Shown in pieces: positions 1 through 10,122 of a stretch of DNA of 64,000 nucleotides. Source of the stretch: Ashinkailepas kermadecensis. Lineage: Eukaryota > Arthropoda > Thecostraca > Neolepadidae. Positions within the stretch are counted from its first letter, which is position 1, and every line of letters starts with the position of its first letter. The stretch covers positions 96,001-160,000 of the forward strand of contig JAOTOM010003819.1 in assembly GCA_034440615.1 (NCBI GenBank), given 5' to 3'. The position numbers and the translations under genes are program-made. The notes under the pieces were generated by a model that was given only the letters and a program-made list of their open reading frames with translations, was not told where the DNA came from and made no database searches.

Positions 1-9
1 ATGTGTGTT

Positions 10-1602
10 TCAGCAGGAGCTGAGGAACCTCAAGGTGCCGATGTTGACTGCATGGTCAGCTGGGAGGTATTGGCTCTCGGCAGTTCGCTGCCGAGAGCCC
101 ATAGACTCGTTGCGAGAGCCAAGAGACTCGTTGCGGTTCGCACGCCCAATCGGTCCCAGGTCCGGGGCTGCTTGGCGAACACCGACCGTCGGGTTTCGTG
201 CTACTGACGGAGGCGTGACAGGGATGCGTTGCGATGATGAACCATAAAGCGTTGGAGGGGGAGGAGCAGGGCTTGGTGGCGGTAATACGGGGGTGGGATG
301 GGTTACTTTAGATGTGGAAATAGTGGGTGTGGTGGATGAGGTGTTCGGGGGTTTGGCGTTTTTTTTGGCACGCTGTGCCAGGGTCCACTCGTCTCCTTCC
401 TTTTGTGCCTCCGTCCCAGAGGCCGTAGAGGGGGATGGTAGGCCTCGCTCCGGCAGAGGGGTACAGGCGAGGCCGAAAGATGTCAATAGGTTGCATAGTT
501 GGGATAAGAGCTGGGCAGTATTAGTAGGCTGCTGTTGTAGGGGAACGGGTTGTGTACTTCTCGCCTTCCCTGCGTACGAAATCGTCGGGTGGGTTTCATC
601 GTAGACTTATCGGGCTTCTCTGAAGGTAAGTTGTTTTGAACATTTAATTGCTATGATCTCTCTCCGTCTCTCTCTCTCTTATATGCGCTGGACAGGTCTT
701 ATCGTAGGCGGTGTGCGGCACCTGACCCTGGCCGCAGTTGACACACCACACATGTGTGGAGGCGCAGTTATCCCCTACGTGTCCCGACGAACCGCACCTA
801 CCACAGGTCGGGCGGCCGCGGCTATACTGGGTTGTATGTCCGTACCTTTGACATTTAAAACATCGGTTGAAGTTGCGGACAAACATACGCACTTTCACCC
901 TTACGTACCCAACGCATGCTGCGGCGAGTAGGTCAGCCGAGTTAAGTCAGAACAATGGTGCTGGTCATTTGCAGTTCACCTCATCTCGTCATCTTACGGG
1001 CATCCATCACACCGTACAATCCGCCAACGATTTCTGCTTCGGGAACATCTCTGAATTTAAAGCATTTAAAACCTCTTTTGAATGTTTTTTTTTGTGTTGC
1101 GAGGTGCTACCGAGATTGGTATCACAACTTCGCGCCTCCCACCATGCTCTGGTACGGAATATTTAAATTAATTAACTCCAAGCGTCCTCTTGGCGTCCTC
1201 AGCGTTACTGCATTAGACTTCCACACCACTGTCACGTAGTTTTTGCAGCGGACTACGTTTCCCAGACGGTCACAGCCACGTTTACGCCCGAATGGTGAAA
1301 GTGATGGAGATTTTTTCGGGATCACGAGACTTCAAGATAAGTATTCGTGGGGCAGGTAGCCTTGTCTTAGCTGGGCTAGCACGGTGGGGAGCACTGGAGG
1401 TGTTTGTATTGTGAGACCCGCGCTCGTTCGTAGCAGTATAAGGAGGCCGACGGTATGCTTCAGCTGGGGTTGGATTCGATGTCCGATTGCCACCCGGTGT
1501 TACGGTGGTTTGGACCTCGTGCGAAGGTCCTGGAGGAGTCGTAGTGTTTGGTGTAGCCATGAGAGTGTGTTGGTTTCGGCTCAGCGAGATGTTCCACCGC
1601 AA
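10..1602 (-). pseudogene. Jockey-like LINE ORF1 (gag) remnant, running off the left edge
   Basis: This is a decayed nucleic-acid-binding gag-like ORF1 of a non-LTR retrotransposon. The clearest part is 898-644, where a zinc-knuckle block begins CFKCQRYGH and continues with CGRCGSSGHVGDNC and CVNC, followed by CPAHIRERE; this order is typical of Jockey-superfamily ORF1. Upstream, at about 1060-960, the frame reads DVPEAEIVGGL, then VMDARKMTR, then LQMTSTIVLT, matching the usual gag segment before the knuckles. A Ser/Thr/Pro-rich N-terminal part lies at 1602-1282 and a Pro/Ser-rich tail at 486-10. The frame is broken by stops and shifts, and the first knuckle has Ser where its last Cys should be. 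ORF2 would lie to the left, outside the window. The family match is from motif knowledge; the breaks are seen directly. Confidence 0.75.
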
Positions 1603-2100
1603 AGGGCCCTACTGGGGGACGCCCACTGCCGTGACAGAAGGACGCCAAACATCCGCCGAGCTATACGGGGCAGGCGGCGTCTTCGCCCGGCCGGGAGCGA
1701 GAGACTCACCACCCCCACCGGGATCCAGCGCCGCCCACCCCTCGACCCCAGCCGGCCGGATCGGTAGACACTGGGAAGAATCCCAAGTCCGCGGCCCGAG
1801 GTGACCAGCCACTTGACCCGTATGGTGCCCCACGGGCCCGCCCGCCCCTCCGGGATATCGGGACCAAAGAGGCGTGTTGGTCCCCCGTGAGGTCGCATGG
1901 GAATTGCGCTTTCGCGGGGAAGGGCATTTCTCCTCCACCCGTCTACCTGGGCAAGTTGTTAAGCCTAGAAATAAAATTTGACGTGCTTCCCGTGGTGATG
2001 AGCCTGCATCCTCAACATTTCAGTCTCAGTCAGATCAGCCTAGGCCAGTGTAGACCATTCAATTGAAGTTCGGTGTTTTGGAGATGACTCACTCTGCGGA
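1603..2100. other. GC-rich stretch, no gene recognised
   Basis: The stretch is GC-rich up to about 1940, with overlapping open frames on both strands and none recognisable. It lies just upstream of the minus-strand gag remnant, so it may be the 5' leader of that LINE, but no boundary or target-site duplication was found. Confidence 0.3.
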
Positions 2101-2101
2101 G

Positions 2102-2281
2102 CCGTATGTGGCGCAGCATGACCATATAGTTGGTGCGCCGTATGTGGCGCAGCATGACCATGACCACATGACCGTATGTGGCGCAGCATGACCATATAGT
2201 TGGTGAGCCGTATGTGGCGCAGCATGACCATGACCACATGACCGTATGTGACGCAGCATGACCATATAGTTGGTGCGCCGT
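2102..2281. repeat. Alternating 36/34-bp tandem repeat (70-bp higher-order unit)
   Basis: Five units all begin CCGTATGTGGCGCAGCATGA. They alternate between an ending with ATAGTTGGTG (36 bp) and one with GACCACATGA (34 bp), so the true period is about 70 bp. Minus-strand open frames across it are repeat artefacts. Confidence 0.9.
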
Positions 2282-3705
2282 TGAACACTAAACCACCACC
2301 AACACAACGCTCCGTGTCAAAACTGTCCACCCCAGTCACACGAAATTATTCTGGAGGTTATTTGATGCGATGAACTTGCATATCACCAGTATTACTGGCG
2401 ACGCAAATAGCAAAGATATCGTTCCCGAGAGAGCAAGTTGTAAGCACCCCGAACGATGCAAATAATCGAGAGCGTTGTTACTGCAGCGCAGTTACTACCG
2501 TTGGCGTTACGGTCGCAGTGTCCGCAATAATCCAACACATTCGATTTTCCACCAGAGACGTTGTGTTAGGTCAGACTAACTGGGGTCAAAGGGGCCGATC
2601 TATGAACATAACAATGGAAAGAGAAAATATTCGCTGCTGTTTTGGCTGGAATGTGAAACAGGATTCCCATTCCATATCACGCGAAATATTTGTAGATGAG
2701 AATATATCTGAACCCTTGTCCCTAACCACGGTGCCATGTGTAAAGAACCTGTGTTAGAGCGCGGACTTCTGGATATTTTGTCCAGTTACAGATACGAAAA
2801 ATACACGTGTTGGATCACAGCTTCAGTTCAGTAAAGTGTACGCCAGGATGAACAATTTTGCTCCTGGGATCGTGAGTCCCCCCATCAACAACCTTGCCAA
2901 CTTGATTCAAATCATGTTGGGATTCTAGCAACAAGGGTCAGTTACAGTTCACAGAAGCTACATGCCTCAAGCCGTACGATCCTCAGTTCGGCAGGTCTCC
3001 ATTCGGGGTTTCCGTGACAACGGCTAGATGGAGGACAGTGACGGTAAACTCTCAACCTCGATTCAACTCTGGGCGCTGGAATTGTGAGCTGGAATAGAAC
3101 GAATCAATTCACTCCAGATGTTTCCCGGGTTGTGCGAGTGTGTGTGTGCGCGCACATGTGACAGATGAGGACAAGAAGGACCTAACGATATCAGGCTAGA
3201 CACAGCCACCATGTCCAGCTCCCACCCGGGATGTCCAGCTCCTACCCTACACCCGTTAACAATTGACCGGAGAAATCAATGCTGAGCGAGCTCGGTCGAG
3301 AGCGTCGCAAAGGAGTCGGTTCTTCTCCGCCATTCGGGCGTCGGTCGGCCAGGCGCCCGACGCCCCAAACGAGAAACAGACCGAGTCGACGGCAACAAGA
3401 GACTTTTAGAAACAGTCAAATGAAAGACTATAAACTGGGATATTAGGATGAAACATCGGAACAACTGCCCGTGGTGAACAGATCATTTCGGTGCCTGTCC
3501 CGCCACCGATACCCGACCGCCGCATTGACATCAGACGGCAAGCAGTCAGCTCCACACCGCCGGCCTGCTTCGTGAAAGAGGTACATCCCGCCACAGTCCC
3601 CGACGGCGAGGTCGCCCAGGTGGTGAGCTCCAGTCGATCCGACCGAACTCGCAATCTAATGAGCCGCCCTGAAACCATCCAGCGACCGGCGAGCCGGTGG
3701 CCGAG
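2282..3705. other. Unique sequence, nothing recognised
   Basis: There is no convincing exon, repeat or mobile element. Short open frames lack recognisable domains or good splice borders. The right end becomes GC-rich as it approaches the 77-bp array. Confidence 0.5.
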
Positions 3706-4150
3706 CCGGCCGGCGCGCGCACGCGCCATGTTGCCATCACAGACGAGCGTGATTGTCGCCGTGTGGTCACGCCCCCGGGCGAGGCGGCGGCGCGCGCACG
3801 CGCCATGTTGCCATCACAGACGAGCGTGATTGTCGCCGTGTGGTCACGCCCCCGGGCGAGGCGGCGGCGCGCGCACGCGCCATGTTGCCATCACAGACGA
3901 GCGTGATTGTCGCCGTGTGGTCACGCCCCCGGGCGAGGCGGCCGGCGCGCGCACGCGCCATGTTGCCATCACAGACGAGCGTGATTGTCGCCGTGTGGTC
4001 ACGCCCCGGGGGGGGGGCGGCGCTATGTTGCCCGCGAGCGTGACTGTCGCCGTGTGGCCCCCCGGGCGAGGCGGCGGCGCGCGCACGCGCCATGTTGCCA
4101 TCACAGACGAGCGTGATTGTCGCAGTGTGGTCACGCCCCCGGGCGCCGGC
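3706..4150. repeat. 77-bp CpG-rich tandem array downstream of ajm-1
   Basis: Four near-identical 77-bp units are followed by two shortened ones; the ATGTTGCC landmark falls at 3728, 3805, 3882, 3960, 4024 and 4092. Each full unit holds GCGCACGCGCC directly followed by ATGTTGCC, then TGATTGTCGCC and a CACGCCCCCGGGC block. The array lies about 350 bp past the ajm-1 stop codon. Open frames on both strands are artefacts of the lack of stops. Confidence 0.92.
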
Positions 4151-4503
4151 CTCGCGCCTACCGCCGCACGATACCCTCGGGCGAGGCGGCGGCGCGACGA
4201 CCGCGCGTCCGCCTGCGCCTGCTAACACCGAACCGCATGACTGAGGCGACGCGACCCTCGTGAGCACCAACAAACTGCACCCCCAGCTGCGGCCGTGCCG
4301 TCCGGCGGCCGACGCCACGCACGGACAAGGCTACGACGGTACCGACGCGGACACGGAATCAAGATGCTAACATGATCATGCTCGCTGTACTAAATTATTA
4401 AAAATCACCAACAATAACAAGAACAGATGGCGCGCGCAGCGGCGGGGACGCGGCAGCTCGATGGCGGGAGAGCGCTTGCGCGGCGGCCCCGCGGCCGCGC
4501 GAG
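4151..4503 (-). other. Probable 3' flank or 3' UTR of ajm-1
   Basis: On the minus strand this follows the ajm-1 stop codon. It is GC-rich except for an AT-rich patch at about 4385-4415. I see no canonical AATAAA on the minus strand; the nearest candidate is TTAATAATTTAG in the AT-rich patch. The cleavage site is unknown. Confidence 0.35.
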
Positions 4504-6032
4504 TCACTCCGGTCGGTCCTGGCTGATGTTGATTGTTTTCACTTTGCCGCAGTCGCGAGGAATTTTCAGCAACTGCTCTGGCGACGCATCAGGCATGATG
4601 AGGCACATAAACGTGTTGCCCGTGCCCGTGTCCTTTGGATAGATGGTGGTCGGCGAGAACGAGGTGTTCTTTTCGGAGTAGGCGCACAGTCGGTTGTACA
4701 CCTCCGGGTAGTCCCGACGCAGACTGACGCCGCGCGTGCGCAAGTGCCGCAGTATGTTGAGGAAGTTCACCTCGCGCGAGCGCTCCGCCGCCAGGTGCGG
4801 CAGCGAGTGCGGCAACGAGATGAGGATCAGCGTCTCCAGCTCGTCCAGCTCGCGCGTGATCTTGGGCGACGGCCGCCGCTGCGGAGAGCGGCCGGCCAGC
4901 AGAGCGCTCAACTTAAGCTTAGCACAGCGCGGGATGATCTGGCGCTCCCACTTGGCCACGCCACTCAGCGGCATCTCGTTGAACACGCATATCACAATGT
5001 AGAGCACGAGCCGCGAGTCGGGGTTGTACGCCTTGCAGAGGTCGATGATCTCGCGGTACACGGCGTGGCCCATCTCGCGCGGCAGCAGGTCCTGCCACTT
5101 GATGTACAGCGCCTCGGAGGCGGTGCCGTCCTGGCGCGTCAGGAAGTCGTCGGCCGACTCGGGACTCGGGAAGAAAATCTTGAGCAGGCCGCGGCCGTGC
5201 GTGAGGAAGCCCTGACGCGCCGTGCGCGAGAACTCGAGCAGCAGCTGGTCGTCCTCTTTGATCTTCATGATGATCTGCTTGGACATGGCCTGCGCACGAA
5301 TGGCGGCACACACGCGCCGGTGGCGGTCCCAGTGGGCGCGCCGGCAGTCGCGCGAACAGTAGAACGTCTCACAGTTGTGGCACATTTTGAACACGCTCTT
5401 CGCCTCTGTCAGGTTGGTCGTGTGCAGACACATCGAGTTCTTGCACTTGATGGTGATGAACGAGTCAACCGGCTCGACGCCGTCGCCCGGCTCGCCGGCG
5501 TCGTTCTCGACGGGCGTGGTCGTCGTCGCCGACCGGTCCGTGTCGGCGTCGACGTCCAGGTCGGACACGTCGTCGGCGGGCGGCAGTCGGCGCGCCAGCT
5601 CCTCCAGCGTCACCTCGTGGTCGCCGCCCTCGCCCGGCTGCCACTCGTCGTCGCACACGTCGAAGCGCACGGCGCGGCCGCCATCCAGCGAGTCGCTGAG
5701 GCGCCGCTCGGCGGCCGGCGAGCTGACCTGCGCCTGCAGCGAGTCGCCGCTCGAGGCGTAGTTGTCGGTGCTGCCGCTGTGCTTGTGCTCGGCGCTGCCC
5801 GAGTCGGCGCTGCCCTTGCTGCCGCCGTACAGTTCTTCCCAGTGCGGCGGCTCGACCACCGGCTCGACCACCGGCTCGGCCGTTGGCTCCGGCTCGCTGC
5901 TCACCCACGCCACGGTGGTGATGGTGTTGGGCCGCGTCGGCTCGCTCGGCGCGCCCGCCGGCCAGCCGTGGCCCTCCCACGACGCCGGCGTGGCGTTCGC
6001 CAGGTGGCCGTTGTTGCGGCTCGGCGAGTCGT
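4504..6032 (-). CDS. ajm-1: ajm-1-like last exon: MYND-like zinc finger and AJM-1 C-terminal domain
   Basis: This is the terminal coding exon of an apical junction molecule homologue. In C. elegans AJM-1 is a cytoplasmic scaffold of epithelial apical junctions that works with DLG-1; human AJM1 shares the C-terminus. Here an acidic, Ser-rich region leads to a MYND-like finger at about 5445-5308 (CKNSMC, CHNC, YCSRDC, then H-x3-H-x3-C). Next come GFLTHGRGLLKIFFPSPESA, a Leu-rich middle, ELETLILI and the signature SPTTIYPKDTGTG-TFMCLIM near the end; the stop is TGA at 4506-4504. The family call rests on remembered similarity to human AJM1 in this block. The acceptor TGCCTCCGCCGGCAG before 6032 gives a phase-1 junction with the preceding exon. 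Antisense open frames here are shadows. Confidence 0.88.
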
Positions 6033-6063
6033 CTGCCGGCGGAGGCAGCCGATCACAGAGATG

Positions 6064-8096
6064 TAGGTCACGTGTGTCACGCCACCGGGGTACAGGTTAC
6101 TGAGGTCACCGAGTCGTAGGTCACGTGTCACGCCACCGAGGTACAGGTCACCGAGGTCTAGGCCATGTATGTCCCGACACCGAGGTACAGGTCACTGAGG
6201 TGTAGGCCACATATGCCACGTCACCGGGGTACAGGTTAGCCACGTATGTCACGCCACCGAGGTACAGGCTAGTGAGGGTCAGGTCACTGAAGTGTAGGCT
6301 ACGTACGTCACACCACCGAGGTACAGGTCACTGAGGTGTAGGCCACATATGCCACGTCACCGGGGTACAGGTCAGCCACGTATGTCACGCCACCGAGGTA
6401 CAGGCTAGTGAGGGTCAGGTCACTGAAGTGTAGGCCACGTACGTCACACCACCGAGGTACAGGTCACTGAGGTGCAGGCCACATATGCCACGTCACCGGG
6501 GTACAGGTCAGCCACGTATGTCACGCCACCGAGGTACAGGCCAGTGAGGGTCAGGTCACTGAAGTGTAGGCCACGTACGTCACACCACCGAGGTACAGGT
6601 CACTGAGGTGTAGGCCACATATGCCACGTCACCGGGGTACAGGTTAGCCACGTATGTCACGCCACCGAGGTACAGGCCAGTGAGGGTCAGGTCACTGAAG
6701 TGTAGGCCACGTACGTCACACCACCGAGGTACAGGTCACTGAGGTGTAGGCCCATATGCCACGTCACCGGGGTACAGGTCAGCCACGTATGTCACGCCAC
6801 CGAGGTACAGGCTAGTGAGGGTCAGGTCACTGAAGTGTAGGCCACGTACGTCACACCACCGAGGTACAGGTCACTGAGGTGCAGGCCACATATGCCACGT
6901 CACCGGGGTACAGGTCAGCCACGTATGTCACGCCACCGAGGTACAGGCCAGTGAGGGTCAGGTCACTGAAGTGTAGGCCACGTACGTCACACCACCGAGG
7001 TACAGGTCACTGAGGTGTAGGCCACATATGCCACGTCACCGGGGTACAGGTTAGCCACGTATGTCACGCCACCGAGGTACAGGCTAGTGAGGGTCAGGTC
7101 ACTGAAGTGTAGGCTACGTACGTCACACCACCGAGGTACAGGTCACTGAGGTGCAGGCCACATATGCCACGTCACCGGGGTACAGGTCAGCCACGTATGT
7201 CACGCCACCGAGGTACAGGCCAGTGAGGGTCAGGTCACTGAAGTGTAGGCCACGTACGTCACACCACCGAGGTACAGGTCACTGAGGTGTAGGCCACATA
7301 TGCCACGTCACCGGGGTACAGGTCAGCCACGTATGTCACGCCACCGAGGTACAGGCCAGTGAGGGTCAGGTCACTGAAGTGTAGGCCACGTACGTCACAC
7401 CACCGAGGTACAGGTCACTGAGGTGTAGGCCACATATGCCACGTCACCGGGGTACAGGTCAGCCACGTATGTCACGCCACCGAGGTACAGGCCAGTGAGG
7501 GTCAGGTCACTGAAGTGTAGGCCACGTACGTCACACCACCGAGGTACAGGTCACTGAGGTGTAGGCCACATATGCCACGTCACCGGGGTACAGGTCAGCC
7601 ACGTATGTCACGCCACCGAGGTACAGGCTAGTGAGGGTCAGGTCACTGAAGTGTAGGCCACGTACGTCACACCACCGAGGTACAGGTCACCGAGGTGTAG
7701 GCCACATATGCCACGTCACCGGGGTACAGGTCGCCACGTATGTCACGCCACCGAGGTACAGGCCAGTGAGGGTCAGGTCACTGAAGTGTAGGCCACGTAC
7801 GTCACACCACCGAGGTACAGGTCACTGAGGTGCAGGCCACATATGCCACGTCACCGGGGTACAGGTCAGCCACGTATGTCACGCCACCGAGGTACAGGCT
7901 AGTGAGGGTCAGGTCACTGAAGTGTAGGCCACGTACGTCACACCACCGAGGTACAGGTCACCGAGGTGTAGGCCACATATGCCACGTCACCGGGGTACAG
8001 GTCAGCCACGTATGTCACGCCACCGAGGTACAGGCCAGTGAGGGTCAGGTCACTGAAGTGTAGGCCACGTATGTCACGCCACCGAGGAAAATGCCA
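6064..8096. repeat. 136-bp tandem array in the last ajm-1 intron (about 15 units)
   Basis: The landmark CACATATGCC recurs at 6208, 6344, 6480 and onward at 136-bp steps. Each unit is itself built from several variants of CACCGAGGTACAGG and also carries GAGGGTCAGGTCACTGAAG. Units are very similar, with single-base variants shared in patches. The array ends about 30 bp from the splice acceptor of the last ajm-1 exon; degraded units run on to about 8200. Confidence 0.95.
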
Positions 8097-9864
8097 GTGA
8101 GGGTCATGTCTCGGGTGTAGGCCCGCATTTCACGATACCGAGGTGCAGGTTAGTGAGTGTCAGACCACTGAGGTACAGGTCACGTCACTGATAAACAGGT
8201 CAGTGGGGCCACGTCACACTGGTAATATCACTAGAATGTCAGATCAGAGGTACGTGTCAGTAGGTCGATTCATTGCAGTCCAGGTCAGCGAGATGTCAGG
8301 TAGATGTACATGTCAGTTGGAAGTCGGGTGCTGGATTGGATACAGATTAGAGTTCACTGCACTGTCGTGTCAGCGAGACATCAAGGTGTCCCACTGGCCC
8401 CCAGATATAGGTCCGTGAGAGGTCAGATTATAGGTGCAGGGTAGCGGGAGGGCAGGTCGCTCAGCTACACGTATATTGAAGTCAAGTCATTCGGAAGCAG
8501 GTTAGGAGAGGTCAAATGCTATCCTCATAAGCGACAATAAGAGCGATGCGTTGGGAGCTCGGACATTAGGACGCAGGTCAACGAGTGTATTCAGCAAACA
8601 GACAGTGAAGCAGCAATATTACATTAACTTGAAGTCACGTGATTTGAGTGATATCAGATGGATTCAATGGATACTCAATGGATTCAAGTGACTCGAGCAG
8701 CTTTGCTCAAGAGCAATTCAGAGAAAAGATGAGAAGAAAGTTCAGATGATATTTATTGATATTCGGGTCGGCACATATTCTTCCCGGGCCTAATTTCACC
8801 TTGGTCAGCGACACGTCTGCAATGTGCAGAGGCGCCTACTTACTCGCAGAGGAGGTACAACCTCTACCGCTTGTAGACGAGTGCAGAGTCGTCTACGAAG
8901 CAATCTGCATCGCTATCCACACGCTGTACTTGCATGCTTGAACACCAGCCAGTGAAAGCGACAACGCATGCCTGCTCTACATTGGTGTTGCACGAGGTGC
9001 CGTGGTGAGGGTACAGTGCCTCGAGCCGGTCCGGACGAGGCAGCAGCGCTTGGCAGTGCGGTGCTGCTCGGGTATGCACACTCAGGTGGAAGGCCTAATG
9101 ATTCACGATCGTAGAGAATACAAACGAATATGCAATTGTCTGTGATTGGGTGTATTCGCGAGTAGCAGGCAAAGTTGGAGGAACTGAAAAAACAGAAATA
9201 TTCGCTCGATGCACGTTGGATTCCTAACATGCAATTAAGACAAGCATTAAACATCGACAGAGGATAGTTGTAATACATGCACAATCGGATATTACGCACA
9301 TCGCTAAGGCATTGATTTTACTCAATGAATACCAAGTCATAACAATCAACATTGTGCTGGCATTAAGTGCTGTCAGTCGAAGCAACTCACTTCATGGCAA
9401 ACAAATTAATTGGACAAGCCCAAGTGCTGAAATATTCCTGTGAACACGTTACTCAGTGAAATACATCAAAACAAGCTAACGCACTCGCATAGTGTATCGA
9501 CACCTCCGGTATCAGGTTCATCACTCTAATGCGAATCACAAAACAAGAAAACGCAAGAAGCACACAACGGTGCGGAAAGATGGACATAATCAGCGTGGGC
9601 GGAACAATAACACGGAAGCTGCATGCCATCGTGCAAGCTTACACTACCAGACACATCGAGCCTCGTGCCCTTCGTCAGTTAACTCCCGGACAACAACAAT
9701 TGCACCAAACTACGCCCGCAATCACCGTGGTCACTCAGAACTGGCCAGCGCGCCACCTGCGCATCGCATGAGCTCGGTCGCCGCACCGCCGGTCTACCAC
9801 TGACGCAGGCCGGCGCGCCTGTGGGCCGCCGCCGCCCCGCTCTGCCCGGCGACAGCGCACTCAC
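8097..9864. other. Unique part of the last ajm-1 intron
   Basis: After decayed array units (to about 8200) the sequence becomes AT-richer and unique. No exon, RNA gene or complete mobile element was recognised. The donor GTGAGT of the preceding exon is at 9864-9859 on the minus strand. Confidence 0.5.
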
Positions 9865-10122
9865 CGGCAGCGGCGGGCGCGTGGTCGTAGTAGCGCGTGC
9901 CCACCAGCGACGTCTCGTAGAGCACGCGCGACGGCGAGGCGCCGCGCCGCGAGCCCTTGCTGCTGGCCGAGCTGCTGCGGCGAGGCGCGCCGCCCGGCAG
10001 CGCCAGCAGCGAGTCAAGCACGTCCTCCACGGTCACCGACGAGCCGCGCCGCACGCCGTCGGGCGTCGCTGTCGGCGGCACCGGCGCGCCCCCTGTCGGC
10101 CGCCAGTGCTCAGAGGGCGCCA
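9865..10122 (-). CDS. ajm-1: ajm-1-like internal exon
   Basis: This exon encodes about 86 residues of the ajm-1 homologue: a Pro/Ala-rich start, then SVTVEDVLDSLLALPGG and a basic Ser-rich part ending LVGTRYYDHAPAAA. The VEDVLDSLL helix-like segment sits where human AJM1, as I remember it, has a similar LEQLDELITDL segment between the low-complexity region and the zinc finger. The donor is CTGCCG|GTGAGT (last exon base 9865) and the acceptor CCGCTGCAG before 10122. At 258 nt the exon is a multiple of three with phase 1 at both ends, so it fits both neighbours; skipping it would keep the frame. The acceptor is the least certain border. Confidence 0.78.

Noticed and set aside
4744..6066. 440-codon plus-strand frame
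   Set aside because: Antisense shadow of the GC-rich ajm-1 last exon, whose minus-strand domains are recognisable.
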